From positions 1 through 11,433 of the forward strand of contig JAQUMS010000014.1 of assembly GCA_028717985.1 (NCBI GenBank): a stretch of DNA of 11,433 bases. Direction: 5' to 3'. Below the pieces are notes generated by a model. The model ran no database searches. It was not told the DNA's origin and worked only from the letters and a program-made list of their open reading frames with translations. Below are positions 6,295 through 11,290 of the stretch, one piece after another. Position 1 is the stretch's first letter. The number at the start of each line of letters is the position of its first letter. The stretch is from Candidatus Omnitrophota bacterium. Its GTDB lineage: Bacteria > Omnitrophota > Gorgyraeia > Gygaellales > Profunditerraquicolaceae. The translations under genes and the position numbers were made by a program.

Positions 6295-7698
6295 ATGAAA
6301 CCTGAAAAGAAAAGCGTGCCGATGAGGCAGCAACCCGCTGATGAAAGGATCCGTAATTTCGATGAGGTCCCTCTTGGTTATTCCGAAGAGGAGTCTTTAT
6401 CTGAAGCGTTCCGTTGTCTTCAGTGTGTGAATAAGCCGTGTGTTAACGGTTGCCCTGTACGAGTCAATATCCCCGATTTTATAAAAGCCCTCCGTGAAAA
6501 AAATTTCCAGAAAGCGGTTGATATTATCCGGGAAACAGATATGCTTCCTTGTGTTACGGGAAGAGTATGTCCACAGGAAGAGCAATGCCAGGCGTTTTGT
6601 GTTTTAAATAAGATGGGGGCGGATCCCATCAGTATCGGGAGGCTGGAGCGGTTTCTTGGCGATTGGGCCCTGGCACATAAGAAAAAACAGGAATACACGG
6701 CTGACCCGGACACCACGATCGGTGCTAAAAATAAAAAAGTTGCTGTTGTAGGTTCAGGTCCCGCGGGGCTTACATGTGCTGCTGAATTGATCAAAAAAGG
6801 GTATGCCGTTACAGTATTTGAAGGATTTCATAAGCTTGGCGGGGTCATGGTGTATGGTATCCCGGAATTCCGCCTTCCTAAAGCGATTGTTGCGAAAGAG
6901 ATATCAGTTTTGAAGGACCTGGGAGTTCAATTTATGACCAATGTGTTGATTGGTCGGACTCTTACAATAGAGGATTTATTCAAAAAGGGTTTTAACGCGG
7001 TTTTTATCGGCGCGGGCGCGGGCCTTCCTAATTTTATGGGCATTCCCGGAGAACACCTTAATGGTGTGTATTCAGCCAATGAATTTCTTACGCGCGTGAA
7101 TTTAATGAAAGCGTATAAATTTCCCGAGTATCATACTCCCGTAAAAAGAGGCGAACGCGTTGTGGTTATTGGGGGAGGGAATGTCGCTCTGGATTCAGCC
7201 CGGACCGCGAAACGGCTCGGCGCGAACCATGTGTATTTGGTGTATCGCCGTTCCGAACAGGAAATGCCAGCGCGGGAAGAGGAGATTATCCGGGCGAAAG
7301 AAGAAGAGATTGAGTTTTATTTTTTGACTAATCCGGTGAAATATATCGGGGATGAAAAAGGTTTTGTAAAACAGGCTGTTTGTATTAAAATGCAGTTAGG
7401 TGAACCGGATGCCTCAGGCAGAAGAAGCTCCCACCCTGTGCAGGGTTCTGAATTTACTATAGATGTTGATGAAGTTATCGTTGCTATCGGCAATACTCCG
7501 AATCCGATCCTTCGCATAACTACCCCGGGCCTTAAAACTAAAAAACGGGGAGAAATTGAAGCTGATGAGAACGGAAAAACTTCTTTGCCCGGAGTTTTTG
7601 CCGGAGGTGATATCGTTACCGGGGCGGCTACAGTTATTACCGCTATGGGCGCGGGTAAAAGGGCTGCTACGGCGATTGATGAATATTTGCGGGGTTAA
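6295..7698 (+). CDS. nfnB: NfnB-like large subunit (GltD-family flavoprotein) of NADH-dependent ferredoxin:NADP+ oxidoreductase
   Basis: The 467-residue protein has the length and layout of NfnB/SudA and of GltD-like glutamate synthase small subunits. The N-terminal cluster domain has cysteines C41, C44, C49, C53 and C86, C92, C98, C102 (CLQCVNKPCVNGC and CVTGRVCPQEEQC), sufficient for two [4Fe-4S] clusters. E95/E96 may supply the Glu ligand known from Nfn structures. A first Rossmann motif, VAVVGSGPAGLTCA (149-162), binds FAD. A second, VVVIGGGNVALDSA (289-302), binds NADP(H). The C-terminus has the family GVFAGGDIVTGAATVITAMGAG signature. Pairing with nfnA, and no gltB-type large subunit nearby, favour Nfn over glutamate synthase. 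The start is supported by GGGG seven bases before the ATG. The stop codon lies within the left edge of repeat module D. Confidence 0.92.
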   Translation: MKPEKKSVPMRQQPADERIRNFDEVPLGYSEEESLSEAFRCLQCVNKPCVNGCPVRVNIPDFIKALREKNFQKAVDIIRETDMLPCVTGRVCPQEEQCQAFCVLNKMGADPISIGRLERFLGDWALAHKKKQEYTADPDTTIGAKNKKVAVVGSGPAGLTCAAELIKKGYAVTVFEGFHKLGGVMVYGIPEFRLPKAIVAKEISVLKDLGVQFMTNVLIGRTLTIEDLFKKGFNAVFIGAGAGLPNFMGIPGEHLNGVYSANEFLTRVNLMKAYKFPEYHTPVKRGERVVVIGGGNVALDSARTAKRLGANHVYLVYRRSEQEMPAREEEIIRAKEEEIEFYFLTNPVKYIGDEKGFVKQAVCIKMQLGEPDASGRRSSHPVQGSEFTIDVDEVIVAIGNTPNPILRITTPGLKTKKRGEIEADENGKTSLPGVFAGGDIVTGAATVITAMGAGKRAATAIDEYLRG

Positions 7699-7770
7699 TT
7701 CCCTGCTTATGGCAGGCAGGCGCCCAAACAACTTATGATCGGAAACTCCATAAGTTGTGGGCTCATTAAA
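7694..7770 (+). repeat. Palindromic repeat module D (cluster 2)
   Basis: Its left edge GTTAATTC contains the TAA stop of nfnB. A first hairpin, CCTGCT-TAT-GGCAGG (7702-7716), matches that of module A with one C-to-T change that keeps a G:T pair. The main stem is CAACTTATG (7729-7737) with CATAAGTTG (7749-7757), perfect over nine pairs. It is extended by GCCCA (7722-7726) with TGGGC (7758-7762) across an AA bulge. The right edge is GGGCTCATTAAAG. Confidence 0.75.
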
Positions 7771-7775
7771 GTAAT

Positions 7776-7833
7776 ATCCTGAAAGCAATGCACTGCGTAG
7801 ATTTGTTCCAAATCTACTTGTAGCTTTCAGGAT
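7776..7833 (+). repeat. Linker palindrome between modules D and C
   Basis: The outer stem is ATCCTGAAAGC (7776-7786) with GCTTTCAGGAT (7823-7833), eleven perfect pairs. The inner stem is GTAGATTTG (7797-7805) with CAAATCTAC (7809-7817), nine perfect pairs around a TTC loop. The 5' bulge contains CACTGCGTA, also found at 3022-3030. The layout resembles the linker at 3138-3192. The hairpin is not followed by a T run, so it is not an ordinary terminator. Confidence 0.68.
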
Positions 7834-7918
7834 TAATTCACAGACGCTCGCCCAAAAGGCGGACTACAACTTACGTTTCTCACTGTGTTCGTTCCGTAAG
7901 TTGTCTGCTCATTAAGGA
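7832..7918 (+). repeat. Palindromic repeat module C (cluster 2)
   Basis: The left edge ATTAATTC overlaps the end of the preceding linker palindrome. Next comes CAGAC, pairing with GTCTG near the right end. A small arm, TCGCC (7848-7852) with GGCGG (7858-7862), lies inside. The perfect 10-bp stem is ACAACTTACG (7866-7875) with CGTAAGTTGT (7895-7904). The right edge is GCTCATTAAGGA. Module B has the same three-part layout. Confidence 0.75.
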
Positions 7919-7920
7919 AT

Positions 7921-7978
7921 ACCCCTTGCTTAAACAGCATAAAAATCTCTACGATATTTTTAAGATAAGCTGCGGGGT
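7921..7978 (+). repeat. Weak linker palindrome between modules C and E
   Basis: ACCCC (7921-7925) can pair with GGGGT (7974-7978), and CTTAAA (7929-7934) with TTTAAG (7959-7964). It occupies the same place between modules as the two stronger linker palindromes, but the pairing is shorter and could be chance. Confidence 0.35.
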
Positions 7979-8043
7979 TAATTCGCACAGTGACTTATGT
8001 TCGTTCACGGTGTTCACTCCATAAGTCACGTGCTCATTAAGGA
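7977..8043 (+). repeat. Palindromic repeat module E (cluster 2), adjoining the DUF2157 gene
   Basis: The left edge GTTAATTC leads directly into the main stem, without the side arm of modules A-D. GCAC (7985-7988) and GTGACTTATG (7990-7999) pair with CATAAGTCAC (8020-8029) and GTGC (8030-8033), fourteen pairs with one bulged A. The 20-base loop carries TTCGTTC and TTCACTC, resembling the doubled heptamer of module A. The right edge GCTCATTAAGGA runs into the ribosome-binding site of the next gene. Confidence 0.77.
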
Positions 8044-8046
8044 AGG
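8039..8046 (+). promoter_or_regulatory. Shine-Dalgarno that fixes the DUF2157 gene start
   Basis: AAGGAAGG ends five bases before the ATG at 8052. A GTG at 8046 is in frame but overlaps the ribosome-binding site itself, so 8052 is preferred. The first five bases, AAGGA, are the terminal bases of repeat module E. Confidence 0.7.
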
Positions 8047-8051
8047 TGGGT

Positions 8052-9731
8052 ATGGGGATTTTGTTGGGCCTTTTCAGTATCCTGTTTCAGGTCGCAATTA
8101 TTATTGTGATTGTTAAAGCGATTGTAGGGACTAAAAAACGCCATTACCGGTGGCTGCAAAAGGAACTGCTGGTTTGGGAAGGTCAGAATCTGATTTCCCG
8201 CGTTCAGGGCGATTCAATTCTTGGGATTTACCGTTTGGCGCGTTTATCCGGAGAAAAGAAAAAATTAGATATGGCTAAGGCTGTTACCTTGATCGGCGCG
8301 GGTTTTGTGGGGTTGGGTATAATATTTTTTATAGCTTCGAATTGGCAGAAGATCCCCCCTGATTTCAGAACAATCCTGGTTTTGGGAATTACTCTTGCCA
8401 CACTTGGAATGGGATATATTTTTTCTTTTGAAAAAAAGGGTTTTTCTTCTCTTGGAACAAGTCTTGTTTTCCTTTCTTCTCTGATGTGGGGAGGAAGTGT
8501 CGCTTTAATCGGGCAGATATATCATATCCCTGTGTCGGAGAACTGGTATATCGTGCTTTTATGGGTTTTACCGATCATCCCTGTGGCTCTTTTTTTAAAT
8601 AACCGGCCTGTATATATTCTTTCGTCTATCCTGTTGTTGGTTTGGAATTTTATGTATAGTGCGGAAACGAGCCTGCCGAATTATGTATATCCGATTATCG
8701 TTTTTACGGTCATGCTGCCCGCTGTGCGGGGATTTTCGGCCGGTCGCTGGGTTAATTGCGGCGCTTTGCTCATTACCGCGCTGAGTTGTATTTCCCGGGA
8801 CGCGGGTTTTGACTGGCTTTCTTTGGTGATAGCAAGCGGTTTTATCATTTATTTCTTGTATCGGCAGACTGAACGCGTGTATCTTTATGCCGCGACATTT
8901 TCCTTTATTGTTTGGGCGGGAGCTTTTTATTCATCCCATAACACGTGGCCTAATATATATTTTCTTCTTCCTTTGTCCGGAATAATGTACGTGACGTATA
9001 CATACCGTTCTAAGATAAATCTTGCTTTGTGTTTGCTCGGCCTGGTTATTTGGCAGAATCTTTTGTTGTGTTCGTTCTCCGCAATGGCGCATTCCGAGAT
9101 TGATGAAGCAGCTTTTTTTATATTCCAGTCCTTATTGGGAATTATACTTTACATTGCGGGAATTATGTCCGAAAAAAAATTCTCTTTTTTTGAGGGAATA
9201 TATAAAATCGCCGGTATCGCGATGATTGTGCTTGCTACGTATGTGGTGACGTTTCAGGGAGTTTTGGACGACGTTTTTAAGGAAAGAAATATTGTATATC
9301 TCTTCGCGTCTGTGTTCGCGGCAGGAATAATCACGGCATATCTTATTGATGCGGTTCGCAGCCGTGCCCTGAACAAAAGAACAGTTGTGTTGGAATGTGC
9401 GGGGTTCCTTGTTGTTATGGTCGGCGGGTTGTTTATTATGGCGTATCCGTCGTGGATATCTTTAAATACGGTAGTAGCCAATGCTGTTTTTTGCATGTGT
9501 GCTTTGCTGATTGTTTTCTTTGGAGTGGAAACCCAGAAGCCCGCTGTTTTTAATTTTGGTATATCTGTTTTTGTTTTGTTCATAATAACCCGTTATTTGG
9601 ATGTTATGTGGAAATTACGTGAAAAATCGTTGTTTTTTATTATTGGTGGTTTGATTCTTTTGGGGGCGGGCGCGTTTTTTGAAAAACAAAGAAGAAAAGT
9701 AATCGAGAGGATGAAAAACAATGCCGGTTAA
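8052..9731 (+). CDS. DUF2157-domain polytopic membrane protein
   Basis: The 559-residue protein is mostly hydrophobic, with well over ten predicted membrane segments. An N-terminal membrane helix (residues 3-22) precedes a soluble stretch (about 28-75). The soluble part contains WLQKELLVWEGQNLIS and ILGIYRL, which match the DUF2157 start. The first helix after it ends FFIASNWQKIPP, and a later loop has ALIGQIYHIP. Both are hallmarks of DUF2157 proteins. The remaining C-terminal segments may correspond to the DUF4401-like part that in other genomes is a separate neighbouring gene; this is inferred from length and context. The last 11 bases overlap the start of a GDYXXLXY gene, the classic partner of this family. 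Function is unknown; a membrane complex with the partner is likely. The leader consists of repeat modules. Confidence 0.82.
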   Translation: MGILLGLFSILFQVAIIIVIVKAIVGTKKRHYRWLQKELLVWEGQNLISRVQGDSILGIYRLARLSGEKKKLDMAKAVTLIGAGFVGLGIIFFIASNWQKIPPDFRTILVLGITLATLGMGYIFSFEKKGFSSLGTSLVFLSSLMWGGSVALIGQIYHIPVSENWYIVLLWVLPIIPVALFLNNRPVYILSSILLLVWNFMYSAETSLPNYVYPIIVFTVMLPAVRGFSAGRWVNCGALLITALSCISRDAGFDWLSLVIASGFIIYFLYRQTERVYLYAATFSFIVWAGAFYSSHNTWPNIYFLLPLSGIMYVTYTYRSKINLALCLLGLVIWQNLLLCSFSAMAHSEIDEAAFFIFQSLLGIILYIAGIMSEKKFSFFEGIYKIAGIAMIVLATYVVTFQGVLDDVFKERNIVYLFASVFAAGIITAYLIDAVRSRALNKRTVVLECAGFLVVMVGGLFIMAYPSWISLNTVVANAVFCMCALLIVFFGVETQKPAVFNFGISVFVLFIITRYLDVMWKLREKSLFFIIGGLILLGAGAFFEKQRRKVIERMKNNAG

Positions 9732-10758
9732 ACGATATATTGTTTTGGGAATCGCGTTGCTCTGGATTGCGGTTGCGTGTGGTTTGATCGCCTCGAAAAA
9801 CCGGACTATCAGTACCGGCACGAAAATTATTTTGGAGACTGTTCCTGTTGATCCCCGGGATTTCCTGCGGGGTGATTATGTGACTCTTCGGTATAAGATC
9901 AATACAATAAATCTTCCCGATCCGGGTGGTGAAAAAAAACAATTTAAATCAGGGAATATTGTTTTTGTGCCGCTGGCCGTGAAGGATAGATTTTGGGAGC
10001 CCCAGGGTATTACGGCAACTCGTCCGGTTTCCGGCACCTTCCTTACAGGCCGCGTAAAATATTCGTATGCCCGGCGTGTTGAGGTTAGCTATGGTATTGA
10101 AAATTATTTTGTTCCGGAAGGCAAGGGCAAAGAAATTGAACAACTGATGAGGCCCGGGCGCAGGAGTCTTGTTACCGTGGAAGTCCTTGTTGATAAAAAC
10201 GGCAGGGGGATTATCCGCGAATTGCGCGTTGAGCCCGGGAATATATCCGGTGAGAAATTCCCGGCGCCGGGGATTCCCCGGGAGGGGAAGCCTGTTCCTT
10301 CTCCTGTTTTACGTTCCTGTGGTGATGGCGTGTGCGCGGAAACATTTTCATCCTGTCCGTCTGATTGCGGATATAAAGTATGGCCGTATCAGTCTGATGT
10401 CCAATCCTGTACATCCGCTTCCGGAAAAGAATATCCAGCTGCCGGGGAAGGGGCGGCCCGATGGTTTGTCTGGAACGGGTGCGGAAATGAAAAATATTAT
10501 CTGATTAATGCCGCAGAGCCGGTGGTTTTTAATGTGTCTACTGATAATTGTCCTTCCTGCGTTTGTCAGTTCCCGGAATTTTCCGTGTTCGAGCTTATTG
10601 ACGGACAATGGATCCATAAAAAAGATTTTTCTTTGCCGCATACTCCGGGCTTGAATGAAAAAATTTTTTATGTTTCCTCATCCCCACGGATTAAAATTCA
10701 GGCGCGGGGATGTTTTTATCTTGACGTTTATACCAAGTCCGCGGTTCAGGATAGATAA
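9721..10758 (+). CDS. GDYXXLXY-domain membrane-anchored protein with cysteine-rich C-terminal extension
   Basis: The 345-residue protein starts with one membrane anchor (about 5-23). It then carries an exact GDYVTLRY motif (51-58) in VDPRDFLRGDYVTLRY, the name-giving signature of the family that accompanies DUF2157 proteins. The family domain covers roughly residues 30-172 and is usually about the whole protein. Here it is followed by a Pro/Gly-rich linker and CGDGVCAETFSSCPSDCG (200-217), a compact four-cysteine module of the CGDGxC...CPxDCG kind seen in extracytoplasmic proteins. A further domain of about 120 residues has six more cysteines (C230, C254, C277, C280, C282, C331). Ten extracytoplasmic cysteines suggest disulfides or metal binding. 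The start overlaps the upstream gene by 11 bases, with GAGAGG (9705-9710) as ribosome-binding site, so the two are co-translated. Function is unknown. Confidence 0.82.
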   Translation: MPVKRYIVLGIALLWIAVACGLIASKNRTISTGTKIILETVPVDPRDFLRGDYVTLRYKINTINLPDPGGEKKQFKSGNIVFVPLAVKDRFWEPQGITATRPVSGTFLTGRVKYSYARRVEVSYGIENYFVPEGKGKEIEQLMRPGRRSLVTVEVLVDKNGRGIIRELRVEPGNISGEKFPAPGIPREGKPVPSPVLRSCGDGVCAETFSSCPSDCGYKVWPYQSDVQSCTSASGKEYPAAGEGAARWFVWNGCGNEKYYLINAAEPVVFNVSTDNCPSCVCQFPEFSVFELIDGQWIHKKDFSLPHTPGLNEKIFYVSSSPRIKIQARGCFYLDVYTKSAVQDR

Positions 10759-10766
10759 AAAACAAC

Positions 10767-10794
10767 TTGGCCGGATAGATTTTTTTGATATAAT
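10767..10794 (+). promoter_or_regulatory. Predicted promoter ahead of the small RNA/ACT gene
   Basis: A perfect TATAAT (10789-10794) lies 16 bases downstream of TTGGCC (10767-10772), which matches the -35 consensus at four of six positions. The region between is A/T-rich. Transcription would begin near 10801, just before a structured segment that ends in an intrinsic terminator. Confidence 0.55.
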
Positions 10795-10800
10795 ATATAT

Positions 10801-10893
10801 GCCTGAGGTTGAGGGGTATTTTCTGAGACCTAGGGAGAGCGTACTCTTTCAGTATTGTACACCCTAACCCTAAGTTCAAGGTTGGGGTTTTTT
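10801..10893 (+). ncRNA. Candidate small RNA or terminating leader upstream of the TM1266-type gene
   Basis: This roughly 93-base unit follows a promoter-like TATAAT and ends in an intrinsic terminator. Predicted pairings are CCTGAGGT (10802-10809) with ACCTAGG (10828-10834), with one bulge. GGGAGAG (10833-10839) pairs with CTCTTTC (10844-10850) around a CGTA loop. The terminator hairpin comes last. The first two share two bases, so they may be alternatives. I do not recognise a known family: it lacks the SRP GGAAG tetraloop region and the riboswitch cores I checked. It may be an independent sRNA, or a leader controlling read-through into the ACT gene 60 bases downstream. No plausible ribosome-binding site precedes the short reading frame inside it. 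Confidence 0.45.
10861..10893 (+). terminator. Rho-independent terminator
   Basis: CCCTAACC (10862-10869) pairs with GGTTGGGG (10880-10887), eight pairs with one G:T and a ten-base loop. TTTTTT (10888-10893) follows immediately. It ends either the DUF2157-GDYXXLXY transcript or the short RNA begun at about 10801. It also stands between that promoter and the ACT gene. Confidence 0.8.
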
Positions 10894-10953
10894 ATTATCC
10901 GGCTTCGCATTCTATTCCCGATCATGTAATTTAAGTTAAGGAGGAAAACACCT

Positions 10954-11205
10954 ATGCCTGATAGAACCGTAGGGGTTATAGCTATTATTGTTAAAAACAG
11001 GGCGGCTATTGCTCCGGAAGTTAATAAAATTTTGACCGAACACGGCGCTCTTATTATCGGAAGAATGGGTATCCCCTATCAGGAGCGGGAATTGAGCATT
11101 ATAACACTTATTGTTGACGCCACGACTGATGAAATAGGGGCATTGACCGGAAAACTTGGTATGCTTAAGGGCGTGACAGTGAAATCTACGTTAGCAAAGA
11201 TTTAA
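10954..11205 (+). CDS. TM1266-family ACT-domain protein, putative iron-only hydrogenase system regulator
   Basis: This 83-residue single ACT-like domain runs MPDRTVGVIAIIVKNR, then VNKILTEHGALIIGRMGIPY, then LSIITLIVDATTDEIGALTGKLG and GVTVKSTLAK. The GRMGIPY and VD-TTDEIGALTGKLG blocks match my knowledge of the TM1266 family. Members are small proteins found beside [FeFe]-hydrogenase maturation genes and presumed to sense a small ligand, but the actual role is unproven. It has a strong AAGGAGG (10938-10944) nine bases before the ATG. The next gene appears to be hydG, which fits the family's usual context. An intrinsic terminator lies upstream, so expression needs either read-through or a promoter between 10894 and 10937 that I cannot identify. 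Confidence 0.88.
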   Translation: MPDRTVGVIAIIVKNRAAIAPEVNKILTEHGALIIGRMGIPYQERELSIITLIVDATTDEIGALTGKLGMLKGVTVKSTLAKI

Positions 11206-11212
11206 CGTTAAT

Positions 11213-11226
11213 ATACCCGCGGGTAT
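11213..11226 (+). promoter_or_regulatory. Perfect 14-bp palindrome, possible operator
   Basis: ATACCCGCGGGTAT is a gapless perfect inverted repeat set in A/T-rich sequence, directly after the ACT gene stop and 65 bases before the hydG start. With no loop and no T run it is a poor terminator and looks more like a site for a dimeric DNA-binding protein. Its centre lies about 55 bases before the start site implied by the TATAAT downstream. Confidence 0.45.
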
Positions 11227-11261
11227 TAAAATAAAAATTAATGGTTCTTGAGAAATAAGAC

Positions 11262-11267
11262 TATAAT
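11262..11267 (+). promoter_or_regulatory. Possible -10 element for hydG
   Basis: A perfect TATAAT lies 23 bases before the hydG ATG. No good -35 is found at 16-18 bases upstream (TTAATG at 11238 is the nearest, a weak match). It would therefore be a weak or activator-dependent promoter, which fits the palindrome just upstream. Confidence 0.3.
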
Positions 11268-11290
11268 TCACATGCAGTTAGGGGCCGGCT

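Noticed and set aside
7926..7955. Promoter TTGCTT-18-TACGAT ahead of the DUF2157 gene
   Set aside because: Only three and four of six consensus matches, inside repeat-rich sequence, so not better than chance.
3045..8043. Integron attC sites
   Set aside because: The modules have paired stems and TTAA edges, but no GTTRRRY/RYYYAAC core sites. The genes between clusters form an ordinary metabolic operon rather than single-gene cassettes, and no integrase is present.
7694..8043. CRISPR array
   Set aside because: Units are unequal in length, diverge in sequence and are separated by palindromes rather than uniform unique spacers. No cas gene is seen.
10799..10867. Short open frame (22 codons) inside the candidate small RNA, as a leader peptide
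   Set aside because: It begins about at the predicted transcription start with no ribosome-binding site, and it has no run of a regulatory amino acid.
10862..10873. CCCTAACCCTAA resembling a telomeric repeat
   Set aside because: Two units only, and fully explained as the 5' arm and loop of the intrinsic terminator.
10801..10893. TPP or other known riboswitch ahead of the ACT gene
   Set aside because: A CTGAGA string is present, but the remaining conserved TPP elements are missing, and no other core I know (fluoride, ZTP, preQ1) fits.
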